A stretch of 64,000 bases of DNA from NAT127 sp034717695 (GCA_034717695.1 JAYELS010000005.1:310001-374000); one strand, 5' to 3'; counted from the first letter of the stretch, positions 25,798 to 36,052 are shown. Notes: a model not told the origin generated them from the sequence alone. Translations and numbers: made by a program.

Positions 25798-26214
25798 ATG
25801 AAATCCTTGATCCCCCCCGCCGCCGACGGCGACCTGAGCATCCACCAGGCGGAGCAGCTGGTGGTCAACGCCGTGGCCTGGCTCAAGCTCGCCATCGAGG
25901 TGATGGGCGCCTTGGTGATCGCCATCGGCGTGGTGATCGCGGTGGCCATGTGCGTGAAGGTGCTGGTTGGCCACAACGGCGACAACTTCCGCGCCGTGCG
26001 CCTGACCCTTGCCCGCTACCTGTCCCTGGCCCTGGAGTTCCAGCTGGGGGCGGACATCCTCTCCACGGCGGTGGCGCCGAGCTGGGACCAGATCGGCAAG
26101 CTTGCCGCCATCGTGGTGATCCGCACCGCCCTCAACTACTTCCTGATGCACGAAATGGCCCTCGACCGGGAGGCCCGGGCCGGGGAAGGCCCGCCGCCGG
26201 ACAGGCCCGCCTGA
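25798..26214 (+). CDS. DUF1622 family membrane protein
   Basis: 138 residues. It has a hydrophobic helix at about 30-60 (MGALVIAIGVVIAVAMCV), the LARYLSLALEFQLGADILSTAV segment typical of DUF1622, and a further helix near 105-120. Function unknown. I start at ATG 25798; a GTG three codons earlier is equally possible. Convergent with the DUF2339 gene, 12 bp apart. Confidence 0.85.
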   Translation: MKSLIPPAADGDLSIHQAEQLVVNAVAWLKLAIEVMGALVIAIGVVIAVAMCVKVLVGHNGDNFRAVRLTLARYLSLALEFQLGADILSTAVAPSWDQIGKLAAIVVIRTALNYFLMHEMALDREARAGEGPPPDRPA

Positions 26215-26226
26215 GGGCAGCGGCCC

Positions 26227-28809
26227 TCAGGCCCCCGGGGCGGCCCCGCCAAAGCGGCGATGGAGCCAGGCAAGACCCAGCAGGGCGAGGCCGAGCCCCA
26301 TGAACGACGCCACCCGCAGCAGCCCCGCGAGGCCCGCCATGTCCACCAGGAAGATCTTGGCGATCACCATCGCAAGGAGCGCCATCCCCGCCCGATACAA
26401 CCCCCGCCAGCGCCACAGACCGCCGGCGATCAGCGCCGCCACCGCAAGCAGCAACCAGACGGCGGAATAGCTGTAGAGCTCCCCGTTGCCGGTGGGCAGA
26501 TGGAGCGCCACCGCCCCCTGCCACAGGTGGCGGATTTCCAGGGTCGCGAACAGCAGCAAGCCGGCGCCGGCGGTGGCCAGGGCGGCGGGACGCCAGCGCC
26601 CCTCGTGATACAGCGCCACCGCGAGGGCCATCACCACCGGCAGCCCGTAGGCCAGCAGGAGAACATTGATGACCGGCGTGGGCGCCACCGCCTCGCCGCT
26701 CCACAACGGGTTGAGGGTGGTGGCGGCGAGCGCGTAACTGCCAGCGCCGAGCACCAGGAGAATGCGGGAACAGCCGCGATAGAAGCCCTCAAGGCCGGTG
26801 CTGTGGCGGGCGCGGTGGTGATAGGTGAGGGCCATGGCGGTCCACAGGGAGGCGTTGATGGCCGCCTCGGTGAGCCCGTAATGGCGCTGGAAGATGACCC
26901 CGTCGTAGAGCCAGTAGCGCACCTCCGCCCCCAGGGTCAGCACCAGCAGGTGCAGGCCGGCGGCCTCCAGCCAGCGCCGCAGACCGGCATCGCGGCGACT
27001 CAACCAGGCCGCCAGCAGGCAGCACAGGGTGGCGCCGCCGTAGGTCCAGAGGGACCAGTGGACATCCGCCGGGTAGGTGGCGAGCCAGGGGTTCAGGGTG
27101 AGGCGCGCCACCACCAGGGCCAACACCCCCTTGATGACCCGATCGAGCCAGGGCAGCGGGTAGCGCTGGCGCAGCCAGGCCAGGGACACCAGTTGGGCGG
27201 CGAGGGCGAGGGTCAGCCCCGCCTCCCGGAACTGAATGGCCGCCGCCAGGGAATAGGCGAAATGGCCGCCGAGGAAAAACCACAGGGCGGCGCCATCGCT
27301 CGCCGAGCGCTGGACCCGCAGCCCCGCCACCAGCCCGTACCCCAGCCCGGCCAGCAGCGCCGCCACACTCCACCACAGGGAGAGGGCCAAACCACTCACC
27401 AGCAGGTAGGCGAGGGCCAGCCACAGCAGGGGCGCGAGACAGGCGAGGGCCATCTGGCGGTGGTCGAATCCCCGGGTGCGGAGATGAAGCAGGGCGAGGG
27501 CAAGCTGGGTCATGCTCATCGCCGCGGCGAATTCCATGAAACCCCGGGCCTGCCAGTCCGTCAGCGCCCGGAGCTGGTAGCCGGACCCGGCGGGATCCCC
27601 GTGCAGGGCCGACGACAGCCACGCCAGCCACTGCACCCCAAGGCCGAGCCAGGGCAGCCAGGCGAGACTCTCCCGACACCGGGCGGCGAGGCCGAGCACC
27701 ACCACCATGGGCAGCCACTGGACCAGGGCACCGGCGCTGAAACCCTGGGACTGGATGGCCCAGCCCCAGGCCAGCACCACCAGGGCGAGGGCCAGCTGGT
27801 CCGCGCGCCAGGGGCGGCCGAACAGGGTGTGGCGGCGGGCACCGGGCTCCCCATCCCCCTCGCCCCGGGCGAGCAGCCAGTCGCCGGCGGGCAGCGCCAC
27901 CAGTCCCCAGGCCAGCAGCGCCAGGTAGATGCCGCGAAACACTTCGACTCGACTGGTGAGGGAAATCGCCAACCAGCCGAGGGCCCCGGCCGCCAGCCCC
28001 CACCACAACCAGGGGCGATACACATGGCGCAGCAACAGCAGCCCGGCGGCGCTCACCAGCAGGCTGAAGACCATGGCGGCGACGATATTGCCGCTGTTGT
28101 CGGACACCAGGATCGGCACCACATAGGCGCCGAGAATGCCGATGGCGGCGAGGAAGGGCCCCTGGGCCAGGGCGAGGCCCATGGTGGCCAGGGAAACAAT
28201 GGCCAGCAGCGCGAAGGCCAGGCGCGGCTCGAACAGACCGTACAGGTGCAACCCCGCCAGCACCGCGCCGTAGAGGGTGATGCTGGCGCCCCCCGCCAGG
28301 GCGGCAAAACTCGGATCGGCGCCGCTCCGCCGCCGCAGCCACTCCGCCGCGCCGTGGAGCCCGAGGCCGGTGGCCATGGCGAGGGCCACCCTCGCCCCGG
28401 GGCCGAGGAGGCCCGCGTCGATGCTGTACTTGACCATGAAGATGCCGGCGAGACCGACACACAGGCCCCCGAGCCACAGCATCCAGCTGGCGGCGAGGCG
28501 GGCGAGCAGCCCGGAACCTGCCCGTGCGGCGGGGGGCGCGGTGGGGATAAGGGGGGACGGGGCGTCGGGCGCTTGATCGGGGGGCACATCGGGGGGCATG
28601 GCCGGCGCGGGGGCGGGGACCACAGCGGGCCCCGGGGCGGTCGACGGGCCCTCGCCCAGGGTGTCGCCCCGGGCCCCCGCCAGCTCCCGGCGCAGTACAT
28701 CGAGCTGGCGGCTGAGGTCCCGCACCCGGAAGAAGGCCACCCAGCCGAGGATGGCCCCCGCCACCACCAGGATCACCAGCGCCGTTGCCCACAGGGCGAG
28801 AATCGCCAT
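26227..28809 (-). CDS. DUF2339 polytopic membrane protein
   Basis: An 860-residue protein. One N-terminal helix (residues 4-28) is followed by a coiled-coil-like RDLSRQLDVLRREL stretch and a Pro/Ala-rich linker to about residue 100. The remaining 760 residues hold more than 20 hydrophobic helices. The WMLWLGGLCVGLAGIFMVKYSI block after the linker is the mark of the DUF2339 family. The function is unknown; the family is common in proteobacteria. A GGAG ribosome binding site lies six bases before ATG 28809. Confidence 0.88.
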   Translation of the reverse strand: MAILALWATALVILVVAGAILGWVAFFRVRDLSRQLDVLRRELAGARGDTLGEGPSTAPGPAVVPAPAPAMPPDVPPDQAPDAPSPLIPTAPPAARAGSGLLARLAASWMLWLGGLCVGLAGIFMVKYSIDAGLLGPGARVALAMATGLGLHGAAEWLRRRSGADPSFAALAGGASITLYGAVLAGLHLYGLFEPRLAFALLAIVSLATMGLALAQGPFLAAIGILGAYVVPILVSDNSGNIVAAMVFSLLVSAAGLLLLRHVYRPWLWWGLAAGALGWLAISLTSRVEVFRGIYLALLAWGLVALPAGDWLLARGEGDGEPGARRHTLFGRPWRADQLALALVVLAWGWAIQSQGFSAGALVQWLPMVVVLGLAARCRESLAWLPWLGLGVQWLAWLSSALHGDPAGSGYQLRALTDWQARGFMEFAAAMSMTQLALALLHLRTRGFDHRQMALACLAPLLWLALAYLLVSGLALSLWWSVAALLAGLGYGLVAGLRVQRSASDGAALWFFLGGHFAYSLAAAIQFREAGLTLALAAQLVSLAWLRQRYPLPWLDRVIKGVLALVVARLTLNPWLATYPADVHWSLWTYGGATLCCLLAAWLSRRDAGLRRWLEAAGLHLLVLTLGAEVRYWLYDGVIFQRHYGLTEAAINASLWTAMALTYHHRARHSTGLEGFYRGCSRILLVLGAGSYALAATTLNPLWSGEAVAPTPVINVLLLAYGLPVVMALAVALYHEGRWRPAALATAGAGLLLFATLEIRHLWQGAVALHLPTGNGELYSYSAVWLLLAVAALIAGGLWRWRGLYRAGMALLAMVIAKIFLVDMAGLAGLLRVASFMGLGLALLGLAWLHRRFGGAAPGA

Positions 28810-28933
28810 GGCCGCTCCTTGCCCGCCGAGGGCTCAACCGTTGTTGGGGGCTACCGCCGGCCGCTCCCGGGCGGCGCCCGCAAGCGGTCCCCGCACGACC
28901 TGCCGGCGGCTGCCTTCCGGCGTCCGGGGTTGA

Positions 28934-29356
28934 TCAGCGCCGGCGCCCCTCGGTGGAGCAGGCCAGCACCTCCCGCCGCAGGGCCTTGAGCACGTCGCCC
29001 CGGGTGATCAGCCCCACCAGCTTGCCGCTGTCCACCACCGGGTAGACCTTGGGTTTGTCGCGGCCCATGCGCCGCGCCAGGTCCACCACCGAGTCGTCGG
29101 GTTTGACGGTGAGGGGCACCCGGCTCATCACGTCGTCCACCACCGGGTTGCCCTCGCAGAAGTAACTGGTGGCCAGCATGCTCTGGATGCAGTCCTGCTC
29201 GGAGATGAAGCCCACCACCTTGCCCTGCCCATCCACCACCGGCATGCCCATGACATTGTTGACCGCCATCTTCTCCACCACGTCCACCAGGGCCTCGCCA
29301 CAGGTGACGAAGAGGGGATTGGTGTGCATCACTTCCTGAACGGTGTATTCGGCCAT
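28934..29356 (-). CDS. CBS-domain protein
   Basis: A 140-residue protein made of one CBS pair: VQEVMHTNPLFVTCGEAL to GFISEQDCIQSML, and DDVMSRVPLTVKPDDS to GLITRGDVLKAL. CBS pairs (Bateman modules) bind adenine nucleotides. Stand-alone CBS proteins regulate partner enzymes or channels, but no partner is evident here. The ppnP and can genes lie upstream on the same strand, separated by a strong hairpin. Confidence 0.9.
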   Translation of the reverse strand: MAEYTVQEVMHTNPLFVTCGEALVDVVEKMAVNNVMGMPVVDGQGKVVGFISEQDCIQSMLATSYFCEGNPVVDDVMSRVPLTVKPDDSVVDLARRMGRDKPKVYPVVDSGKLVGLITRGDVLKALRREVLACSTEGRRR

Positions 29357-29432
29357 GGCTGTCTCCCGGCGGGCTGAACCTGAGGGAAAGCTTACTACCT
29401 GTTGGCGAGGGGCGCTAATGGGGGAGCGGGTT

Positions 29433-29455
29433 CGCCCGCCCCGGCGGGGCGGGCG
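29433..29455 (-). terminator. strong GC hairpin between ppnP and the CBS gene
   Basis: A perfect 10-bp stem, CGCCCGCCCC at 29433-29442 with GGGGCGGGCG at 29446-29455, and a 3-base loop. There is no T-run on either side, so it is either a non-canonical terminator or an mRNA-stabilising stem at the ppnP 3' end. Confidence 0.5.
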
Positions 29456-29461
29456 GCGGGA

Positions 29462-29773
29462 TCAGAAGTAGGAGCAGACGTAATCGGTGATGTGCTGGAC
29501 GGCGAGCTGGAACTTGGCGTTGGCGGGCACTTCGAAGGACTGGCCGGCGCGGATCTCGCGCCACTCGTCGCTCCCCGGCAGCTTGACCAGCAGGAAACCG
29601 GCGGTGATCTCCATCAGCTCCGGCTGGCTGGTGCCGAACTCGTATTCCCCGGGCAGCATGATGCCGAGGGTCTTGAACGAGCCGTCGGCGAAGGTGATCT
29701 TGCGGCTGGTGACCTTGCCGTCGAAGTAGATGTTGGCGGCCTTGGCGATGGTGACGTTGGCGAATGAATCCAT
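29462..29773 (-). CDS. ppnP: pyrimidine/purine nucleoside phosphorylase
   Basis: A 103-residue cupin-fold protein of the PpnP (formerly YaiE/UPF0345) family. Diagnostic stretches are NVTIAKAANIYFDGKVTSR, TLGIMLPGEYEF, QPELMEITAGFLLVKLPG and the C-terminal ITDYVCSYF. It phosphorolyses a broad range of nucleosides to free base and ribose 1-phosphate. ATG 29773 sits at the conserved N-terminus; a much longer overlapping frame upstream is an antisense-like shadow of the carbonic anhydrase. It is 44 bp downstream of can. Confidence 0.96.
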   Translation of the reverse strand: MDSFANVTIAKAANIYFDGKVTSRKITFADGSFKTLGIMLPGEYEFGTSQPELMEITAGFLLVKLPGSDEWREIRAGQSFEVPANAKFQLAVQHITDYVCSYF

Positions 29774-29817
29774 GGGTTGCTCCGGGGTTTTCTCGATGGG
29801 AAGGGGGCCGTGGACCC

Positions 29818-30492
29818 TCAGGGGTTGAGGGCGTGGTCCTTGCTGAACACGCTGCGCACCGCCGCGCCGTAGGCCGGGTAGATGCTGTCGGAGTCGCCGA
29901 CGCTCATGCCGAGGTCCCGCAGCAGGCCGTCCTTGATGCTGTAGATCCAGCTGTGCACGGTGACGTCCTGGCCGCGGGCCCATGCGTCCTGGATGACGGT
30001 GGTCTGGCACACGCTGAGGGCCTGCTCGACGACATTGAGTTCGCACACCCGGTCCACCAGGGCGTGCTCGTCGGTGATGGCGGCAAGTTCCTTGTAGTGC
30101 TTGTTCTGGGCGTCCTGGACGTGGCGCAGCCAGTTGTCGATGAGGCCGAGCTTGTGGTTGCAGACGGCGGCCTTGACGCCGCCGCAACCGTAGTGGCCGA
30201 CCACCATGACGTGCTTGACCTTGAGGTAGTCGACGGCGAACTGCAGCACCGACAGGCAGTTGAGATCGGTGTGGACCACCACGTTGGCCACGTTGCGGTG
30301 GACGAACAGCTCCCCGGGCAACATGCCGAGGATCTCGTTGGCGGGCACCCGGCTGTCGGAACAGCCGATCCACAGGTACTCGGGGCTTTGCTGGTTGGAC
30401 AGCTTGGTGAAGAAATCCGGGGTTTTGTCGGTGATCGCCCGCACCCAGGCACGGTTGTTGTCGAAGAGCTCCTTCAAGGGGGTCTCCTGCAT
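29818..30492 (-). CDS. can: beta-class carbonic anhydrase
   Basis: A 224-residue cytoplasmic enzyme interconverting CO2 and bicarbonate. The zinc ligands C44, D46 (IGCSDSRVPAN), H100 and C103 (VVGHYGCGGVKAA) are all present, and the length matches E. coli Can. It supplies bicarbonate to carboxylases. ppnP follows 44 bp downstream and phoU lies 73 bp upstream on the same strand, so partial readthrough from the pst operon is possible. I see no Pho box directly in front of it. Confidence 0.97.
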   Translation of the reverse strand: MQETPLKELFDNNRAWVRAITDKTPDFFTKLSNQQSPEYLWIGCSDSRVPANEILGMLPGELFVHRNVANVVVHTDLNCLSVLQFAVDYLKVKHVMVVGHYGCGGVKAAVCNHKLGLIDNWLRHVQDAQNKHYKELAAITDEHALVDRVCELNVVEQALSVCQTTVIQDAWARGQDVTVHSWIYSIKDGLLRDLGMSVGDSDSIYPAYGAAVRSVFSKDHALNP

Positions 30493-30565
30493 CCTGATGG
30501 TTCGAAAGGGGGGCCTAGGGTAGTCGCCTTTGGCCCCTGGATCAATCGTCAGGAAGGCCCGGGAA

Positions 30566-31264
30566 TCAGCCCAAGCGGTCGGCGTTGCCGTGGCGGATGT
30601 CCTTGCCCCGCACCAGGTAGACCACCTGCTCGCAGATGTTCTTGGCGTGGTCGCCGATGCGTTCCAGGGAGCGCAGCGCCCACATGATGTTCATCACCCG
30701 GGAAATGCTGCGGGGGTCCTCCATCATGTAGGTCACCAGTTCCCGCAGGGCGGTCTTGTAGTCGAGGTCGACCTGGTCGTCGGCCCGCAGGGTGGCGAGG
30801 GCGCTGTCGGCGTCGTAGCGGGTGAAGGCATCGAGGGTGTCGTTGAGCATCTTGCGCACACCGTTGGCGATATGGCGGATCTCCACGTAGCCCCGGGGGG
30901 CGCTGCCCTCCTCGCTGAGCTTGATGGCCATCTTGGCGATCTTTTTCGCCTCGTCCCCCATGCGCTCCAGGTCGCGGATGGTCTTGGTCACCGCCATCAC
31001 CATGCGCAGGTCGGTGGCGGCGGGCTGACGACGGGCGATGAGAGTGGTGCAGTCCTCGTCGATTTCCATTTCGAGGGCGTCGATGGCCAGCTCGCGGTTG
31101 ATCACCGTCTCCGCCAGCTGGCTGTCGGCGTCCTCGAGGGCGCGCACGGCGTCCGCCACCTGGTTTTCGACCCGGCCGCCCATTTCCAGCATGCGGGTCT
31201 TGATCTGCTCCAGTTCGTCGTTGAAGGAGCGGGAGATGTGTTGGTCGAGGTGCAGTTTGTCCAT
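30566..31264 (-). CDS. phoU: phosphate signalling protein PhoU
   Basis: A 232-residue protein of two three-helix bundles. Characteristic metal-binding motifs are visible: ERMGDEAKKIAK in the first half and ERIGDHAKNICE in the second. PhoU links the Pst transporter to PhoR and keeps PhoB inactive when phosphate is plentiful. It is the last gene of the pst cluster, starting 10 bp after pstB. Confidence 0.97.
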   Translation of the reverse strand: MDKLHLDQHISRSFNDELEQIKTRMLEMGGRVENQVADAVRALEDADSQLAETVINRELAIDALEMEIDEDCTTLIARRQPAATDLRMVMAVTKTIRDLERMGDEAKKIAKMAIKLSEEGSAPRGYVEIRHIANGVRKMLNDTLDAFTRYDADSALATLRADDQVDLDYKTALRELVTYMMEDPRSISRVMNIMWALRSLERIGDHAKNICEQVVYLVRGKDIRHGNADRLG

Positions 31265-31274
31265 GGCGGTGTCC

Positions 31275-32153
<879 letters not shown>

Positions 32154-32179
32154 GGAGTTCTCCTGTCGGTGTCGGCCCG

Positions 32180-33466
32180 TTACCAGCGGCGTTCGAGGCG
32201 CTTGCGCAGCCATACGGCGGCGGTGTTCATCACGATCAAAAAGGCCAGCAGCACCATGATGGCGGCGGAGGTCTTCTCGACGAAGGCGCGCTCCGGGCTG
32301 TCGGACCAGAGGAATATCTGCACCGGCAGCACCGTGGCGGGGGATGCGGGGCCGGTGGGGATGTCGACGATAAAGGCCACCATGCCGATCATCAACAGCG
32401 GCGCGGTCTCGCCGAGGGCCTGGGCCATGCCGATGATGGCGCCGGTGAGCATGCCCGGCATCGCCAGGGGCAGCACATGGTGGAGCACCACCTGCATGGG
32501 GGAAGCACCGATGCCGATGGCCGCCTCGCGGATCGACGGCGGCACCGCCTTGATGGCCGCGCGGCTCGAGATGATGATGGTGGGCAGCGTCATCAGGGTG
32601 AGCACCAGCCCCCCCACCACCGGGATCGAGCGCGGCACCTCGAAGAAATTGATGAAGATGGCAAGGCCCAAGAGGCCAAAAATGATGGAGGGCACCGCCG
32701 CCAGGTTGTTGATGTTGACCTCGATGAGGTCGGTCCAGCGATTGCGGGGAGCGAATTCCTCCAGGTAGATGGCCGCCGCCACGCCAATGGGGAAGGACAG
32801 GCCGAGGGTGATCAGCAGGGTGTAGAACGACCCCACGGCGGCGCCCCAGATGCCCGCCTGCTCCGGCTCCCGGGAATCCCCCTTGGAGAAGAAGTTGGTG
32901 TTGAGGCGCAGCGCGATCTGGCCGCCGTCGGCGAGCACCTTCACCACATTCTGGAGGGTCTCCGACACCCGCCCGGTGAAGGCGCCTTCCCGGTCCCCGA
33001 GGGACTTGAAATAGGTGTCGATGTCGTCATCCGCCACCAGCCACAGGGTTTCCTTCTGGCCGAGCAGGGCCGGGTTGGCCACCAGACGGTCCCGCAGGTC
33101 GAAGCCCTCGCCGCTACTGATCAGCTTGCCGAGCTCGCGCCGGTCGTTGCGGGAGCCGTACTCGGGAAAGCGCTGCTGGAGGGCGGCGCGGATCACGCCA
33201 CTGTAGTCGCCGAGGGCCACCTGGCTCTCGTCGCCGAGGTCGTAGACGCCGAGCACGTCGGGATCGTAGTGCAATTCCAGCTCGATATAGGTCTGGCGGA
33301 AGGCGCCGGCCCCCTTGCTGATGATGTCGTAGAACAGCACCGCCACGCTCAGCAGGCCAAAGGCCACGGCGAGAAGGCCATAGAAGCGGAAGCGCCGCTC
33401 CGCCCGGTAGCGGCGCTTCAGGCCCCGCGCCACCCGCTCGGCATTGCGCTGCTGGTCTTCAGTCAT
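32180..33466 (-). CDS. pstA: phosphate ABC transporter permease PstA
   Basis: A 428-residue permease. One N-terminal helix (FYGLLAVAFGLLSVAVLFYD) precedes a large periplasmic insert of about 160 residues. The six-helix MetI-type core follows, with the EAAIGIGASPMQVVLHHVLPLAMPG coupling region (EAA motif). It is much longer than E. coli PstA, as is usual for the long Pst type of marine and Pseudomonas-like bacteria. ATG 33466 overlaps the pstC stop by 8 bp; a GTG at 33475 is also possible. Confidence 0.95.
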   Translation of the reverse strand: MTEDQQRNAERVARGLKRRYRAERRFRFYGLLAVAFGLLSVAVLFYDIISKGAGAFRQTYIELELHYDPDVLGVYDLGDESQVALGDYSGVIRAALQQRFPEYGSRNDRRELGKLISSGEGFDLRDRLVANPALLGQKETLWLVADDDIDTYFKSLGDREGAFTGRVSETLQNVVKVLADGGQIALRLNTNFFSKGDSREPEQAGIWGAAVGSFYTLLITLGLSFPIGVAAAIYLEEFAPRNRWTDLIEVNINNLAAVPSIIFGLLGLAIFINFFEVPRSIPVVGGLVLTLMTLPTIIISSRAAIKAVPPSIREAAIGIGASPMQVVLHHVLPLAMPGMLTGAIIGMAQALGETAPLLMIGMVAFIVDIPTGPASPATVLPVQIFLWSDSPERAFVEKTSAAIMVLLAFLIVMNTAAVWLRKRLERRW

Positions 33467-34847
33467 ATTGTTCACGGTATTTTTTCACCACGTGGAGGGC
33501 AATGAAGTTGAGGATCAGGGTCACCACGAACAGCATCAGGCCGAGGGCGAAGGCCGCCAGGGTCTTGGGGCTGTCGAACTCCTGGTCGCCCACCAGCAGG
33601 GTGACGATCTGCACGGTGATGGTGGTGACGGTCTCCAGGGGATTGACGGTGAGCTGCGCGGCGAGGCCCGCCGCCATCACCACGATCATGGTCTCGCCGA
33701 TGGCCCGGGATACCGCCAGCAGCACGCCGCCGACGATGCCCGGCAGGGCCGCGGGGAAGATCACCTTCTTGATGGTCTCGGAGTGGGTGGCGCCAAGGCC
33801 GAGGGAGCCGTCCCGAAGGCTCTGGGGCACGGCGGTGATGACATCGTCGGCGAGGGACGACACGAAGGGGATGATCATCACCCCCATCACCAGGCCGGCG
33901 GCGAGGGCGCTCTCGGAGGAGATCGCCACCCCCATGGCGGCGCCGGTGTCGCGGATGAAGGGCGCCACCGTCAGGGCGGCGAAAAAGCCGTACACCACGG
34001 TGGGCACCCCGGCGAGGATCTCGATGGTGGGCTTGGCGTAGTTGCGCACCCGCCCATTGGCGTATTCGGCCAGGTAGATGGCGGACATCAGCCCCACCGG
34101 CACCGCCACCACCATGGCGATGAAGGAGATCAGCAGGGTGCCGACGAACAGGGGCACGGCGCCGAAGCTGCCGGAGGAGCCCGCCTGGTCGGCGCGGATC
34201 GCCATCTGCGGGCTCCACTCGGTGCCGAACAGGAAATCCGCGGCCGGCACCGCCTGGAAGAACCTCAGGGACTCGAACAGCACCGACAGCAGGATCCCGA
34301 GGGTGGTGAAGATCGCCACCAGGGAACACAGCAGCAGCACCACCTTGAACACCTTCTCCACCTGCTGGCGGGCGCGCAACTGGGGCGACATGCGGAACCA
34401 GGCGACGAGGGCGCCGACGAGGCCGAGGCTCAGTACCGCGGCGGCAATGATCCGCGAGCCCATGGCCTCGAGGGTCACCAGGCGCTCGCTGGCGGCCACC
34501 AGGGCCGGGTCGGCGGCCTCCGCCGAAAGGGCGCCGGTGGCGAGGTTGCGGATGGTGCCGAGGGTGAGGTTCTCCTCGGCGACAGTGACGGGCTGGAGGG
34601 ATTCCGGGAGGCCCGCCAGCACCGCGGCGGTGATGAACGGATCGTTGAACAGCAGCCACAGCACCAGCAGGGTGAGGGACGGCACCCCGCACCAGATGGC
34701 GGCCCTCAGCCCGTAGTAGAAGGGCAGCGAGTGCAGGTGGCGGATGCCGCCGAGGGGCCGGGCCATGGCCAGGGAGCGCCCCCGGGCCAGGTAGTAGGCC
34801 GCGACGATCATGGCGCCGAGGACGAGTAGCAGGTTGGCGGTGTGCAT
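33459..34847 (-). CDS. pstC: phosphate ABC transporter permease PstC
   Basis: A 462-residue permease of the long type. Three N-terminal helices and a periplasmic segment come before the core permease, which contains the GLGATHSETIKKVIFPAALP coupling (EAA) motif and GVPTVVYGFFA. With PstA it forms the transmembrane channel for phosphate. It overlaps pstA by 8 bp, implying translational coupling. A hairpin and an attenuator-like terminator lie between it and pstS. Confidence 0.95.
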   Translation of the reverse strand: MHTANLLLVLGAMIVAAYYLARGRSLAMARPLGGIRHLHSLPFYYGLRAAIWCGVPSLTLLVLWLLFNDPFITAAVLAGLPESLQPVTVAEENLTLGTIRNLATGALSAEAADPALVAASERLVTLEAMGSRIIAAAVLSLGLVGALVAWFRMSPQLRARQQVEKVFKVVLLLCSLVAIFTTLGILLSVLFESLRFFQAVPAADFLFGTEWSPQMAIRADQAGSSGSFGAVPLFVGTLLISFIAMVVAVPVGLMSAIYLAEYANGRVRNYAKPTIEILAGVPTVVYGFFAALTVAPFIRDTGAAMGVAISSESALAAGLVMGVMIIPFVSSLADDVITAVPQSLRDGSLGLGATHSETIKKVIFPAALPGIVGGVLLAVSRAIGETMIVVMAAGLAAQLTVNPLETVTTITVQIVTLLVGDQEFDSPKTLAAFALGLMLFVVTLILNFIALHVVKKYREQYD

Positions 34848-34882
34848 GGGTGCGCAGGTCCGGGCTGTCGGGTATGTCTCGC

Positions 34883-34902
34883 CTCCCCGCCGGGGCGGGG
34901 AG
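34883..34902. other. GC-rich hairpin upstream of pstC
   Basis: A perfect 9-bp inverted repeat, CTCCCCGCC (34883-34891) and GGCGGGGAG (34894-34902), with a 2-base centre. It lies 36 bp before the pstC start in the pstS-pstC leader. It may stabilise the processed downstream mRNA or affect its translation. Confidence 0.6.
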
Positions 34903-34922
34903 AACAGGGTTTTCCAAGTGGC

Positions 34923-34951
34923 AAAAGGCCTGACGCGCTGTCAGGCCTTTT
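34923..34951 (-). terminator. intra-operon terminator/attenuator between pstS and pstC
   Basis: A 12-bp perfect stem, AAAAGGCCTGAC (34923-34934) with GTCAGGCCTTTT (34940-34951), and a 5-base loop. Read on the minus strand after pstS it ends in CCTTTT, so it is Rho-independent in form but with a short T-tract. Partial termination here would give more PstS than permease, as a high-affinity importer needs. Confidence 0.75.
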
Positions 34952-34993
34952 TCAGAGTCTACCGCATCTTTGCCAAAGTGGCGGTGACGCCGG

Positions 34994-36052
34994 TCAGAGA
35001 CCTTCGCCGCTCAGGGTCTCGCCGGCCCGCACCGCGGCGGCGGTGGCCTTGCGCAGATCGTCATCAAGGGGGATCAGGCCCTTCTCCGCCAGGTAGCCGT
35101 CCATGCCCCAGGCCTTTTCGCTGGTGTACTCGGCGACGAACTCCTTGATGCCGGGCACCACGCCGATGTGGGCCTTCTTGACGTAGATGTACATGGGACG
35201 GGAGATGGGGTAGCTCTTGTCGCCGATGGCCTCGAAGCTGGGCTCGACACCGCCGATCAGGCTGCCGCGCACCTTGTCGCTGTTCTGGTCGAGGAAACTG
35301 AAGCCGAACACACCGAGGGCATCGGGGTTGGCGTCGAGCTTCTGGATGATCAGGTTGTCGTTCTCACCGGCCTCGACGAAGTGGCCGTCCTCGCGCACGG
35401 TGTGGCAGATGGCCTTGAACTTGTCCTCGTCGCTGTCCTTCAGGGCCTTGATGAACGGGAAGGCCTTGCAGCCCCCCTCCAGGGCGAGTTCGGCGAAGGA
35501 GTCGCGGGTGCCGGAGGTGGGCGGGGGGCCGATCACCTCGATCTTGGTGGCGGGCAGCGCCGGGTTGACGTCCTTCCAGGTCTTGTAGGGGTTGGCCACC
35601 AGGGTGTCGCTGCCATCGGGGTTGGGCACCTCCTTGGCGAGGGCCAGGAACACGTCCTTGAGGGTCAGGTCGTACTGGCTGGCCTTCAGGGAGTTGGCAA
35701 TCACCAGGCCGTCGTAGCCGATCAGCACCTCGATGATGTCCTTGACGCCGTTCTTCTGGCAGTCGGCGAACTCACCGGACTTCATGCGCCGCGAGGCGTT
35801 GGTGACGTCGGCGAAGTTGGTGCCCACGCCGCCGCAGAACATCTTCATGCCGCCGCCGGTGCCGGTGGCTTCCACCTTGGGGGTGGGGTTGCCGGTGGCG
35901 CGGCCGAAACGCTCCGCCACCACGGTGGAAAAGGGGTACACGGTGGAGGAACCCACCACGCTGATGTAGTCGCGGGCAGCGTGGGCCTGGGTACCGGACA
36001 GAATGGCGGCCACGGCGGCGCCGGCCAGAAGGGTCTGTTTGATCAGTTTCAC
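34994..36052 (-). CDS. pstS: phosphate-binding periplasmic protein PstS
   Basis: A 352-residue periplasmic receptor. The signal peptide MKLIKQTLLAGAAVAAILSG ends near AQAHA. The mature part has the phosphate-binding VVGSSTVYPFS and EATGTGGGMKMFCGG loops, TNASRRMKSGE, and GTRDSFAELALEGGC. The GTG at 36052 is supported by GGAG six bases upstream; an in-frame ATG at 36082 would add ten residues ahead of the signal peptide. It heads the pst operon and carries two upstream Pho-box arrays. Confidence 0.96.
   Translation of the reverse strand: MKLIKQTLLAGAAVAAILSGTQAHAARDYISVVGSSTVYPFSTVVAERFGRATGNPTPKVEATGTGGGMKMFCGGVGTNFADVTNASRRMKSGEFADCQKNGVKDIIEVLIGYDGLVIANSLKASQYDLTLKDVFLALAKEVPNPDGSDTLVANPYKTWKDVNPALPATKIEVIGPPPTSGTRDSFAELALEGGCKAFPFIKALKDSDEDKFKAICHTVREDGHFVEAGENDNLIIQKLDANPDALGVFGFSFLDQNSDKVRGSLIGGVEPSFEAIGDKSYPISRPMYIYVKKAHIGVVPGIKEFVAEYTSEKAWGMDGYLAEKGLIPLDDDLRKATAAAVRAGETLSGEGL

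Noticed and set aside
26260..28989. Plus-strand frame of about 900 codons opposite DUF2339
   Set aside because: Repetitive Gly/Gln/His composition and no family features; the opposite strand encodes a coherent membrane protein.
29433..29455. Canonical Rho-independent terminator after ppnP
   Set aside because: The stem is strong but no T-tract follows on either strand; kept as a hairpin with low confidence in termination.
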